In this document: positions 29,651-37,686 of the stretch, piece by piece | Numbering within the stretch: the first letter of the stretch is position 1 | Layout: each line of letters starts with the position of its first letter | DNA from: Paenibacillus sp. NFR01 | Lineage (GTDB): Bacteria > Bacillota > Bacilli > Paenibacillales > Paenibacillaceae | Assembly: GCF_900111565.1 (NCBI RefSeq) | Contig: NZ_FOIK01000001.1 | Coordinates: forward strand, 248,001 to 312,000 | DNA length: 64,000 nt | Direction of reading: 5' to 3' | The notes under the pieces: generated by a model | Seen by the model: only the letters and a program-made list of their open reading frames with translations | The model's database searches: none | Told to the model about the DNA's origin: nothing | Position numbers and translations under genes: made by a program

Positions 29651-30652
29651 TTGTGTTTGGCTCTAGGATTTTTACTTCTGCTGCTGGCATGCGGATTTCA
29701 GGGCAGCTTTGGACTTGGAATGAAAAAGTATCAGCCGTTTTCGTGGGAAGCGTTTTGGGCGGTCTTTTCGTTCGTCGGCATTTTGCTGATTCCGGTACTT
29801 TGGACATGGGCTGAGGTACCGCAGTTTTTCGACTACATACGGCAGACCGATGCGAAGGTGCTTTGGATCGCTTCATTCTGCGGCTTTTTATGGGGCATCA
29901 GCTCCATTATGTTCGGCAAAGCCATCGATTCCATCGGGGTATCGCTGACTTATGGGGTGAACATGGGAATCTCCGCTTCCCTCGGATCGCTGATTCCGCT
30001 GTTTATTTTCGGCAATGTGCCGCCGGCGGCTTCTTTTACGGTTCTGCTGATCGGAACGGCGGTCATGCTGTTTGGCGTGTTTATGATAACCAAAGCAGGT
30101 CTGCTTAAGGAAAAAATGATCGCCTCTGCGGCCGGCTCCGGCTTAGGCAAAGGGCTGCTGGTCGCCTCGCTGGCGGGGCTCGGTTCAGCCGCGATGAACA
30201 TCGGCTTCAGCTATGCCAGCAAAACGGCGGACATTGCTGTCGCCGCAGGCACGCCGAAGATCAGCGCCAGCCTTATTTCCTGGGTAATTACACTGTCCGG
30301 CGGCTTTGTTGCCAACTTTGCATACTCGGTCTATCTGCTGATTATGAACAAAACGTATAAGGACTATACGGCCAAAGGCGCGGGCAAAGCTTACCTTAAG
30401 GCGCTCGCAACGGCGCTCGTCTGGTATTTGGCGCTTGGTTTTTATGCGAAAGCAACCGCGCTGCTGGGGCCGCTTGGCGCCGTGGTCGGCTGGCTGGCCT
30501 TTAACGGACTGTCGCTGATTATCAGCAATGCCTGGGGCCTTAAGGATGGGGAATGGAAAGGTTTTACCGCTCCCAAAAAACTTCTGCTGCAGGGGAACGT
30601 TGTTCTGATCATCTCCTGGGTGATCGTGGGGATCGCCAACGGCATGTCTTGA
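29651..30652 (+). CDS. RhaT-like (L-rhamnose/proton symporter family) membrane transporter
   Basis: 333 residues, TTG start at 29651 with GGGGATGA upstream. About ten hydrophobic helices with almost no N-terminal extension. GFQGSFGLGMKKYQPFSWEA, FLWGISSIMFGKAIDSIGVS and GVNMGISASLGSLIPL resemble the drug/metabolite-superfamily RhaT family, which is about 340 residues long. No rhamnose catabolic gene is nearby, so the substrate is uncertain. Confidence 0.72.
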   Translation: MCLALGFLLLLLACGFQGSFGLGMKKYQPFSWEAFWAVFSFVGILLIPVLWTWAEVPQFFDYIRQTDAKVLWIASFCGFLWGISSIMFGKAIDSIGVSLTYGVNMGISASLGSLIPLFIFGNVPPAASFTVLLIGTAVMLFGVFMITKAGLLKEKMIASAAGSGLGKGLLVASLAGLGSAAMNIGFSYASKTADIAVAAGTPKISASLISWVITLSGGFVANFAYSVYLLIMNKTYKDYTAKGAGKAYLKALATALVWYLALGFYAKATALLGPLGAVVGWLAFNGLSLIISNAWGLKDGEWKGFTAPKKLLLQGNVVLIISWVIVGIANGMS

Positions 30653-30736
30653 TACGCTGGATGCAGCACAGCACAGGCTCTGAGAGGTTTGACAGGAGAA
30701 CCTGATCATCAACAATATGCATAAAACTCTATTGAG

Positions 30737-30777
30737 AACCGTCCGACGGCCTTAAGGGCAGCGGCCGGTTTTTTTTG
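30737..30777 (+). terminator. Intrinsic terminator after the RhaT-like gene
   Basis: A GC-rich imperfect stem starting AACCG and closing CCGGTT is followed by eight T, about 85 bp after the stop. Confidence 0.65.
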
Positions 30778-31090
30778 ACTTGCAGACAGCGCTGGAAATA
30801 CAGTATCAAGACTATTCGGAACGCGTTTACAGTGTATTATCTTGCGCGGATGTGTATGTTTTATCACAGCTAAGCTACCAACGACCTATAAACGGATGAA
30901 AAATAATAGAAAATGACCATTAATTTCGAGCGTATATTTAATAATTCGAGTCCATTCGACTTTATTCTGCCTGTAAATGTTCTTGAAACAAATATTAATT
31001 TCACACAAATGTCATCCGATATTATAAGTAAGATTCTTCCGTTGACCCGGATGAATAACTTAATTGAATGTTAGGTGGAGGAAGCAAACT
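30778..31090. other. AT-rich intergenic region with a chemotaxis-type promoter
   Basis: No gene is seen. The stretch is much richer in A+T than its surroundings and ends with the sigma-D-like promoter listed separately and a strong ribosome binding site (GGTGGAGG) for the chemoreceptor. Confidence 0.5.
30996..31022 (+). promoter_or_regulatory. Sigma-D (flagellar/chemotaxis) type promoter
   Basis: TAAT (30996-30999), 15-nt spacer, TCCGATAT (31015-31022). The B. subtilis sigma-D consensus is TAAA-N15-GCCGATAT. It lies about 70 bp before the chemoreceptor ATG at 31091, the expected target of this sigma factor. Confidence 0.65.
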
Positions 31091-33118
31091 ATGAAAATAC
31101 GCATGAAGCTTGCGGTAACCATGATTGCCGTTACACTGCTGTCGATCTCTATGATGGCGTTCTTTACGTACAGCAAATCCACCGGTACCATTGAGGAAAT
31201 GACCGACTCCGCGATGAGACAAGTGAACACCGACAAAGCCGAAACGATCAATGCCATGATCGATAAAGAGAAGCGCAGTATTGAGCTGGTTGCCGAGGAT
31301 TCGGAAATCGTCGAACTGCTGCAAAAGCAAGCTAACGGTGAAGACACGCAAGCACTGGTTAGTACATTGAACACGAAACTGCAGGGAATGGTGAAGGACG
31401 CCGGCAATCTTGAGCATATGTTCGTCGCCGATATGCATGGAATCGGGATTGCCGACAGCGACGTGAAGCTGGTCGGTACCGATTTCAGCGAGCGGAATTA
31501 TGCCAAAAATGTATTCAAAACCGGCGAAGCGGTGATCAGTGAAACGCTGAAATCAAAATCGACCGGGGATTATGTGCTGGCCTTTGTGCATCCGGTAAAA
31601 GCCGACGGCAAAATGATCGGATTTGCCGCATCCGCCGTACGGGCGAACAGCATCATCAAATATTTGTCCACGGCCAAAGTGACGAACGCCCCTTCCTCCT
31701 ATGGATATTTGGTGGATGAGACCGGAACGATGCTGTACCATCCGGACCAAAGCAAAATCGGCATTCCCGTGGAGAACGCCCAAATCAATGCTGTAGTCGA
31801 CCGTGTAAAAGCCGGAGAGCAGGTTCCTGACGCCATGGTAGAATACGACTTCAACGGCGCCCACAAAAAAGCCGCATATACCGTTATTCCGGAAACCAAA
31901 TGGACGCTGGTGCTGACCGGCGATTTGAATGAAATTATGCAGCCTGTCCGCAGCATGACGCAATTCATTATTCTGCTTGGGGTCGGCATTCTCGTACTGA
32001 CGCTGATCATCGCCCTCTGGATGGCAAACCGGATTACCAAGCCCATTCATAAGCTGACCGAACTCATTCACCGGACGGCGGCGCTTGACCTGAAATCCGA
32101 TGCCGAATACGAAGCGCTGACCCGCAACAAGGATGAGACGGGAATCAGCTCCCGTGCAATGATCAGTACCCGTGAGGTTCTGCGGGAGACGGCTGGCGGC
32201 CTGATTGCCATTTCGACCAAGGTGCTGGACAACGCGGAAATGCTGGAGCGTTACGCCAATGAGGTGCGGGAGAATGCGCATGACAATTCCGCGACAACGG
32301 AAGAGCTGTCCGCCGGGATGGAAGAGACCGCGGCTTCGACACAGGAAATGACGGCGGCCATTCACGAGATCGAACGCAATGTCCATACGATCGGCGAGCG
32401 GGTCAGCGACGGCGCGACCGTGTCCGAGCAGATCGCCCAGCGGGCGCTGACGCTGCAGCATGATTCCGAGCAGTCGACGGAGAATGCGAGAAGAATATAT
32501 GAATCCGTACGGGAGGACATGGAAAAAGCGATCGAACGCTCGGCTACGATCCATGAAATCAGCGTGCTTGCCGAAACCATCCTGTCCATTACAAGCCAGA
32601 CCAATCTGCTTGCGCTGAACGCGGCCATTGAAGCCGCGCGGGCCGGTGAAGCGGGACGCGGCTTCGCAGTCGTGGCCGGCGAAATCCGCAAGCTGGCGGA
32701 GAAATCGTCCGAAACGGCGTCGGGGATCCAGGATGTCGTTAAGAACGTCTATGCTTCCGTGGAGCAAATGCGCGGGAACTCCGAAGCGATTCTGGCGTTT
32801 ATCGATCAGAACGTGCTGGGGGATTACGAACGCCTGATTGATGTCAGCCGGCAGTACCACGCAGATGCAAGCATGGTCAACGAGCTGATGGAGCATCTCG
32901 AGACATCCGCCCAGCATTTGGGCGAGACGGTGTCGAGCATCGCCATCGCCGTCAACGAAGTGGCAGCCACGGTCAACGAAGGCGCTACGGGCGTGCAGGA
33001 CATTGCCGTCAAGACGGCCGACATCGTGGAGAAAACGTTTAAAGAGGCGGAAATGGCCGTGGAGAACATGGACAGTGCCAAAGAATTGCAGCATCTGGTT
33101 GAAAAATTCAACGTTTAA
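31091..33118 (+). CDS. Methyl-accepting chemotaxis protein with Cache sensor domain
   Basis: 675 residues from the ATG at 31091, after GGTGGAGG. TM1 about 7-27, then a large extracytoplasmic dCache-type domain (about 35-285; [35 protein letters not shown], a typical distal Cache strand-turn). TM2 about 292-315, HAMP about 316-370. The signalling coiled coil has its hairpin tip near 500-540 ([19 protein letters not shown]). Cache receptors usually bind small molecules such as amino or organic acids; the ligand is unknown here. It is preceded by a sigma-D-like promoter. Confidence 0.93.
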   Translation: MKIRMKLAVTMIAVTLLSISMMAFFTYSKSTGTIEEMTDSAMRQVNTDKAETINAMIDKEKRSIELVAEDSEIVELLQKQANGEDTQALVSTLNTKLQGMVKDAGNLEHMFVADMHGIGIADSDVKLVGTDFSERNYAKNVFKTGEAVISETLKSKSTGDYVLAFVHPVKADGKMIGFAASAVRANSIIKYLSTAKVTNAPSSYGYLVDETGTMLYHPDQSKIGIPVENAQINAVVDRVKAGEQVPDAMVEYDFNGAHKKAAYTVIPETKWTLVLTGDLNEIMQPVRSMTQFIILLGVGILVLTLIIALWMANRITKPIHKLTELIHRTAALDLKSDAEYEALTRNKDETGISSRAMISTREVLRETAGGLIAISTKVLDNAEMLERYANEVRENAHDNSATTEELSAGMEETAASTQEMTAAIHEIERNVHTIGERVSDGATVSEQIAQRALTLQHDSEQSTENARRIYESVREDMEKAIERSATIHEISVLAETILSITSQTNLLALNAAIEAARAGEAGRGFAVVAGEIRKLAEKSSETASGIQDVVKNVYASVEQMRGNSEAILAFIDQNVLGDYERLIDVSRQYHADASMVNELMEHLETSAQHLGETVSSIAIAVNEVAATVNEGATGVQDIAVKTADIVEKTFKEAEMAVENMDSAKELQHLVEKFNV

Positions 33119-33150
33119 ACGTTTGATTGAAAAGATAGCTTTGCATACAA

Positions 33151-33187
33151 CAAGACCCTGCGCTCCGCCCAAGGAGCCAGGGTCTTG
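33151..33187. terminator. Hairpin terminator between chemoreceptor and HIT genes
   Basis: CAAGACCCTG (33151-33160) pairs with CAGGGTCTTG (33178-33187), with an inner GCTCC/GGAGC stem. The T-run is short, so it is probably a bidirectional terminator for the convergent genes. Confidence 0.7.
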
Positions 33188-33233
33188 ATCTGTATAAAGT
33201 TGTATAAAGGCAATACGATCCTAACAGTCACGG

Positions 33234-33563
33234 TTAACGCAATGGTTCACCATAGACAACATGGAAATGCAGATGTTTTGAATCCTGGTATTTTCCCAGA
33301 TTCGTTGCCACTCGGCAAGCCCCATGCTCGGCCTGCACTTGTGCGGCGGTCTGCTTAATGACGTCCATCATTTCCATCAACAGATCATTGTCGCATGGCT
33401 CCAGCGTGAGAAGCGAGGCGATATGCTTTTTCGGAATGACAACAATGTGCACGGGATAAAAAGGGCGCGTGTGATGATAAGCAAGAACGTTTTCGGTCTC
33501 CAATACTTTGCTTACGGCGGTTCGCCCGCTCAGTACCTCTTCGCAATAAAAATCTTCAGCCAA
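33234..33563 (-). CDS. HIT family hydrolase
   Basis: 109 residues, TTG start at 33563 with GGGAGGAATACG upstream. The histidine-triad signature is KHLHFHVV near the C-terminus, and PVHIVVIPKKHIASL is the conserved N-terminal strand-helix of the fold. HIT proteins hydrolyse or transfer nucleotide phosphates. It resembles the short Hint/PKCI-like branch. Substrate unknown. Confidence 0.9.
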   Translation of the reverse strand: MAEDFYCEEVLSGRTAVSKVLETENVLAYHHTRPFYPVHIVVIPKKHIASLLTLEPCDNDLLMEMMDVIKQTAAQVQAEHGACRVATNLGKYQDSKHLHFHVVYGEPLR

Positions 33564-33657
33564 ACGTATTCCTCCCTATTTTTTACTTTGAATGTTACTG
33601 TAAAAGTTTTGGCAACCAAACACCGGTTTATTTAAGAAAATAAGCCTCGGTGTCCCG

Positions 33658-33851
33658 TCAGCTGTTCAGCCGGTCGATCAGGTAGGAGAAATGCGCCTTC
33701 GGCCATTCGTATTTTGCCGTCATGCAGCTTGGAAATTCCATCGCTGCCGTTGTAATAAATACTTCGTATTTATCATTAAGCTTACTGATGACCTCTTGGC
33801 GATCCTGGATCACTTCGGAATTGCGTCCATGGACATGGAAATTCGTTTCAC
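33658..33851 (-). pseudogene. Small hypothetical gene with an apparent frameshift
   Basis: Leftward, GGAGGG precedes a GTG start at 33851 whose frame stops after 13 codons (stop at 33810-33812). Another frame then stays open to 33658 and reads like a real protein end: VIQDRQEVISKLNDKYEV, then FPSC, AKYEWPKAHFSYLIDRL. It lacks its own start signal. Joining the two needs one frameshift near 33812-33820. It could be a decayed gene, a sequencing error or recoding. The family is not recognised. Confidence 0.45.
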
Positions 33852-33972
33852 AGCATTCCCTCCGTAATTCTCTTTTTTCGCATTGTAAACGGTTTGGAGG
33901 CCGGCATGATATGATCTTTCTCTAACTGGGCCATACTGTAAGCAAAACGAACAGGGCGGAAGAGGTGGAAGC

Positions 33973-35214
33973 ATGAATGAAATGACGGAAAAGGATATCC
34001 CGCAATTGCTGCGCCAGCTGCGGGAACAGTTTCTGCTGCAATTGATCAGCGAAGAGTGGCCGGGCACCGAGGTTGCCAAAGAGCGGCTGCGCGCGCTTCG
34101 CCTGGAGCCGCTTGCCGCCGAAGGCGTCAAGCCGGTCTGCGCCACCGCCGAGCTGCAGCTTCCGCCGGCGGTGGCCGCCGGAGCCAGCGAGCGGCGGGAG
34201 ATGATTGCCAGGGTGTTCCACTCCCTGGCCCGGGAAATCGCCGCGCGGCATGCAGGCATTTATCCGTTCCGGGACCCGAACGGATCGGAACGCCTGCACC
34301 TTGCCGCGCGAAGCGGTTCCGGCGGCGCAGCGGGAGCCGCGGCGCTGCGCCTTTACCTGGCGGAGCTGACGCGGGCCGTGGAAGAGACGCTGCGCCTCCG
34401 GCTCCGGACCGGCATCGGGACGGAGACGAAGGGCGTGAAGCGGCTAAGAAACTCGTATGCCGCGGCTCTTCTCGCATTGCACGGCGGGACCGGCGCGGCG
34501 CAGAATGAAAGCGGAGACACTTTGCCCGCGTTCTCCAGGGAGACGCAGCAGAGCCTCGCCCGCCGGATCGAGACGGGCGAAGCGGAGGCTTTCATGCAGG
34601 AGCTGGAGACCCGGCTCGGCATTGCGGGCGAAGCCGGGCAGCCGCCGGGCGCAGCAGCATATATCCTGCTGCGGGCGCTGCTGCTGCTTCATGCCTCCGC
34701 CTGCAAATACGGTCTGTGCGGCGGCGGCTTACAGCGCCGGTTGTGGGATGCCCAGCGGGAGGTCGCCGCAGGTACGCCATATGCCGCCGCGCGGCTGCTG
34801 GTCGCGGATTGGGTCGGATGCCTCGCCAGGGAGATCGCCGCCATTCGCCGCGGAGGCGACCGGAGATTGGCGGAGGCGGTACGGGCGTATGCGCAGCGCC
34901 ATTTTGCATCAGACCCAGCCTTGTCTTCGCTGGCTTGGAGCTTTGCCATGGCTGAAGATGATCTGCATAAGCTGTTCAAGCAAGACATCGGCCTGCCCTT
35001 CCAGGGATACGTGACCAAACAGCGGATGGCGCTGGCCGAGCAGCTTTTGGAAGAGGACTCGTTTAAATTAAACGAAATTGCCGCATTGACAGGCTATAAG
35101 AATTCGGATGAGTTAACGGCCGCCTTCAAGAAATTCAGCGGGATAAGCCCGAAAGATTACCGGGAACGTCATTCCCGCAAGCAGGCACGTCTGCAGGCGG
35201 AGCTATCGATCTGA
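33973..35214 (+). CDS. AraC family transcriptional regulator
   Basis: 413 residues. The last about 100 residues form an AraC/XylS double helix-turn-helix (LSSLAWSFAMAEDDLHKLFK, FKLNEIAALTGYKNSDELTA, FKKFSGISPKDYRERH). The N-terminal 300 residues are Ala/Arg/Leu-rich, helical and not recognised. They have no receiver domain, cupin or TM segment, but their overall shape resembles the middle part of YesN-type regulators. GC is high through the middle. SD AGAGGTGG lies before the ATG. The target is unknown; no transport or sugar operon is adjacent. Confidence 0.83.
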   Translation: MNEMTEKDIPQLLRQLREQFLLQLISEEWPGTEVAKERLRALRLEPLAAEGVKPVCATAELQLPPAVAAGASERREMIARVFHSLAREIAARHAGIYPFRDPNGSERLHLAARSGSGGAAGAAALRLYLAELTRAVEETLRLRLRTGIGTETKGVKRLRNSYAAALLALHGGTGAAQNESGDTLPAFSRETQQSLARRIETGEAEAFMQELETRLGIAGEAGQPPGAAAYILLRALLLLHASACKYGLCGGGLQRRLWDAQREVAAGTPYAAARLLVADWVGCLAREIAAIRRGGDRRLAEAVRAYAQRHFASDPALSSLAWSFAMAEDDLHKLFKQDIGLPFQGYVTKQRMALAEQLLEEDSFKLNEIAALTGYKNSDELTAAFKKFSGISPKDYRERHSRKQARLQAELSI

Positions 35215-35340
35215 GCCGCCCGTTGGCCGAAGCGTTCGTCAGCTTATGAAGCCAAGGCGCGGGTGGGGTTCCTTTTGCCGTCGTCGCCAACAAGAGATGC
35301 TGCATCCGGCCGGGGCAGTACGCTCACTGCACATGTTGTT

Positions 35341-36612
35341 CTATTCAATGCGCCAAACGGCTTTGTCCGCCGTCATCAGCTCCTCCGTCTGCTCAAGCAT
35401 ATCCTTCAGCCGCACCAGGCCAAGCGAGGCTTCCTCTTCGCCGATGATCAGACAGAAACGGACGCCTCTGGCAGAGGCGGAAGCCAGCACCTTCTTAAGC
35501 TTCCGCCCTCCGCCGTCCACCTCGCAGCGGATCCCCGCGCTTCTTAAGCTGGCGGCTGCACCGAGTGCTTCCGCCATATAATCGCCAAGCGGAAGAATCA
35601 GTACCGGTGCGGGACGCTCCCGCAGAACGCGTTCGCCGAGCATGGCCATAATCGATTCGATGCCAAAGGAAATGCCGACCGCCGGGTATGCCGGTTCATC
35701 TCTTTGGAGCAGTTTCCCGATGATGGTATCGTACCGGCCCCCGCCGCCTAGGCTTGAGGTATAGGCGCCGCTTGCATCGAATATTTCATACACCGTTCCG
35801 GTGTAGAAGGATAGTCCCCGCGACAGGAACGCGTCGAATATGCATTGTTCCCCGAGTCCCGCCGCCCGCAGCAGCCGTTCCAGCGACTGAACCTCCAGCG
35901 CCCCCGGCTGTCCTTCGAGGCCGTAAGCCGAGGCAAGCTCATCGAACGTTGGCTGCTGCCCGGACAGCAAATCGCCGATTGCCGTTAGCGCTTCCTGCGT
36001 TAAACCTTTGGCTTCCAGCTCCGCGATCACTCCGGCACTGCCCGCCTTGGCCAGCTTGTCGAGCGTAAGCATGACGGACAACAGCTCCTCCTCGGGCACG
36101 CCGACCTTCTCCAGCAGCTCGCCGAGAAAACGGCGGTTATTCCACTTGATGACGACCGGGATCTTCAGCTTGCGGAAGACATCGGAGGCCAGCATCAGCA
36201 GCTCGGCTTCGGCCTGCGGCCCGGCAATCCCGACGACGTCCGCATCGCACTGCATGAATTCGCGCAGCCGCCCTTTTTTGACCGGACCGTCGCGGAAGAC
36301 CTTGCCCATTTCGTACCGTTTGAACGGGAATTCCAAACCGGGATTTAGCGCGATCACTTTGGTAAAAGGTATCGTCAGATCGTAACGCAAGCCGAGCTCG
36401 CGTCCGCCCTGATCCGTTAACCGGTACATTTCGCGCAAAATTTCATCCCCGCCGGCATATTTGGAGGTCAGCAGCTCCAGCCCATTCAGCACCGTCGTGT
36501 CCACCGGTTCAAAACCATACAGCTCAAACAACTCCCGCAGCGTCGTTTGTACATCCAGCCGGACGGCTTGTTCCCGTCCGATAAAATCATAAGTCCCTTT
36601 AACGTTTTGCAT
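35341..36612 (-). CDS. hisS: Histidyl-tRNA synthetase, stand-alone copy with archaeal/eukaryotic-like motif 2
   Basis: 423 residues from the ATG at 36612, with AAGGAGCTGCTGCAC upstream. Class II catalytic core: KGTYDFIGREQ, YRLTDQGGRELGLRYDLTIP (motif-2 region), KVFRDGPVKKGRLREFMQ, the HisA box SRGLSFYTGTVYE with the essential Arg, and motif 3 GGGGRYDTIIG. A C-terminal anticodon-binding domain (about 330-423) rules out the paralogue HisZ. The RYDLT and KGRLREF forms recall archaeal/eukaryotic HisRS rather than the usual bacterial RxExT type, so this may be a second HisRS. It is not linked to aspS. It is preceded by an attenuator-like leader. Confidence 0.9.
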   Translation of the reverse strand: MQNVKGTYDFIGREQAVRLDVQTTLRELFELYGFEPVDTTVLNGLELLTSKYAGGDEILREMYRLTDQGGRELGLRYDLTIPFTKVIALNPGLEFPFKRYEMGKVFRDGPVKKGRLREFMQCDADVVGIAGPQAEAELLMLASDVFRKLKIPVVIKWNNRRFLGELLEKVGVPEEELLSVMLTLDKLAKAGSAGVIAELEAKGLTQEALTAIGDLLSGQQPTFDELASAYGLEGQPGALEVQSLERLLRAAGLGEQCIFDAFLSRGLSFYTGTVYEIFDASGAYTSSLGGGGRYDTIIGKLLQRDEPAYPAVGISFGIESIMAMLGERVLRERPAPVLILPLGDYMAEALGAAASLRSAGIRCEVDGGGRKLKKVLASASARGVRFCLIIGEEEASLGLVRLKDMLEQTEELMTADKAVWRIE

Positions 36613-36658
36613 GTGCAGCAGCTCCTTTAAATAAATGATTGCGATGATGACGGCAAAT

Positions 36659-36691
36659 AAAAAACGCGCCGGACCCCGTGGTCCTGCGCGC
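36659..36691 (-). terminator. Leader terminator (attenuator) upstream of hisS
   Basis: On the minus strand, GCGCGCAGGACC pairs with GGTCCGGCGCG (plus-strand 36680-36690 and 36665-36675) with a 4-nt loop, followed by six U, about 45 nt before the hisS start codon. It sits inside the hisS transcript, so it must be conditionally bypassed. Confidence 0.8.
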
Positions 36692-36763
36692 TTTGGTATG
36701 CCGCAGGGAGGTCGAACGCGAAATGCGTTAGCCCTCCCTGAATACATTCAAGGGTGCTAACGC
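36683..36763 (-). promoter_or_regulatory. Mutually exclusive hairpins in the hisS leader
   Basis: Stem A: GCGTTAGC (36756-36763) with GCTAACGC (36725-36732). Stem B reuses the same middle strand: CAGGGAGG (36733-36740) with CCTCCCTG (36704-36711), plus AACGC/GCGTT (36725-36729 and 36715-36719). Stem C: CCTGCG (36702-36707) with CGCAGG (36683-36688), which would break the 5' arm of the terminator. A excludes B, B excludes C, and C excludes the terminator. Confidence 0.6.
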
Positions 36764-36810
36764 TGCTTGTGATGGTAATAAAGATTTTGTATGCTGGTGA
36801 TGCGGATCAT
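36757..36810 (-). CDS. Histidine-containing leader peptide of hisS
   Basis: A 17-codon frame reads MIRITSIQNLYYHHKQR, with adjacent His codons CAT CAC near its end. AAGGG lies 10 nt before the ATG, and the stop codon lies within the first arm of leader stem A. Position between promoter and attenuator, the ribosome binding site and the His-His pair just before the hairpins all fit a leader peptide that senses charged tRNA-His, as in the enteric his operon. Adjacent His codons by chance in so short a frame are unlikely but possible. Confidence 0.55.
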   Translation of the reverse strand: MIRITSIQNLYYHHKQR

Positions 36811-36843
36811 AGGGTCCATTCCCTTCGGACTTGATTAAGGGTC

Positions 36844-36872
36844 ATTATAGCGGAATCGGATCAAGACCGCAA
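36844..36872 (-). promoter_or_regulatory. Promoter for the hisS leader transcript
   Basis: On the minus strand: -10 TATAAT (36844-36849), 17-nt spacer, -35 TTGCGG (36867-36872). The predicted leader is about 225 nt. The -35 box overlaps the upstream region of the divergent HD-domain gene. Confidence 0.65.
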
Positions 36873-36909
36873 GCGGAATTCCGATACATAAGGCAGGGAG
36901 GCCAATATA

Positions 36910-37578
36910 TTGAGTAATGCAGAGATGATTGCCGCAGCGGAGAGCTTTGCCAGACGGGAGCTGGAACAGGATTCAACGGGCCATGACTGGTGGCACACGG
37001 ACCGGGTGCGCCGGATGGCGGCGCGGATCGCGGAAGAAGAACAAGGGGACGTGCTGATCTGCACGATTGCCGCGCTGCTTCACGATGTAGCGGACGAGAA
37101 ACTGAATCCGTCCAAGGAAGCGGGATTGCATAAAGTGGAAACCTGGCTGAAAGAACATCTGGAGGACCGGGATGTCATTTCGCATATTATGCAAATCATC
37201 GCGACAATGTCTTTTGCCGGAGGAGGGGGTGCGCCGATGGCGACGCTGGAAGGACGGATCGTGCAGGATGCCGACCGGCTGGATGCGCTGGGCGCGATCG
37301 GCATTGCCCGGACGATGGTATTCTCGGGCGCGAAGGGCCGTCCGGTTCACGATCCGGCAATTTCCCCCCGGGACGAGACGCTTCAGAAAGAATACCGCGA
37401 TTATTCCAAAGGGACGGCGGTCAATCATTTTTATGAAAAATTGCTGAAGCTCAAGGACCTGATGAATACGCCGTATGCCCGGAAGCTGGCGGAGGAGCGG
37501 CACCGCTTTATGGAGCTGTACCTGGAGCAGTTCCTGAAGGAATGGAGCGAAGGCTCAAACCCCGAACGCGCCGAGTAA
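36910..37578 (+). CDS. HD domain-containing phosphohydrolase
   Basis: 222 residues, TTG start at 36910 with CAGGGAGG upstream. HD fold metal ligands: HDWWHTDRVRRMA (His), ALLHDVADEK (His-Asp), IVQDADRLDALGAIG (Asp). This subfamily (YedJ/YpgQ-like) hydrolyses nucleotides or related phosphates. Divergent from hisS, with little more than 35 bp between gene start and the hisS -35 box. Confidence 0.9.
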   Translation: MSNAEMIAAAESFARRELEQDSTGHDWWHTDRVRRMAARIAEEEQGDVLICTIAALLHDVADEKLNPSKEAGLHKVETWLKEHLEDRDVISHIMQIIATMSFAGGGGAPMATLEGRIVQDADRLDALGAIGIARTMVFSGAKGRPVHDPAISPRDETLQKEYRDYSKGTAVNHFYEKLLKLKDLMNTPYARKLAEERHRFMELYLEQFLKEWSEGSNPERAE

Positions 37579-37586
37579 ACCAAATA

Positions 37587-37678
37587 CCGGAGCGCGCCCG
37601 GCGATCGGTGAATTTTTCTGGAGGAGCACTACGGTGTCTCCATAAATTCAGCGTTTCTCCGGCGCACCCCGGTTTTTT
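37587..37678. terminator. Probable terminator between the HD-domain and KAS III genes
   Basis: ACCGGAGCGCGCC near 37587 can pair, with two mismatches, with GGCGCACCCCGGT just before a run of seven T at about 37672-37678. The loop is long and holds a smaller hairpin. Confidence 0.5.
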
Positions 37679-37686
37679 TGCGGCAA

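Noticed and set aside
31553-33172. 539-residue open frame on the minus strand
   Set aside because: Antisense shadow of the Cache chemoreceptor gene. Composition is His/Arg/Gly-rich without domains.
35341-36612. HisZ (ATP phosphoribosyltransferase regulatory subunit)
   Set aside because: The protein keeps the HisA box Arg, motif 3 and the anticodon-binding domain, which HisZ lacks, and no his biosynthetic genes are adjacent.
36613-36872. T-box riboswitch upstream of hisS
   Set aside because: Expected for Bacillota, but I found no proper T-box core with UGGN bulge, no convincing stem I motifs, and the hairpins do not show the AGGG/CCCT plus RCG/CGY antiterminator pattern.
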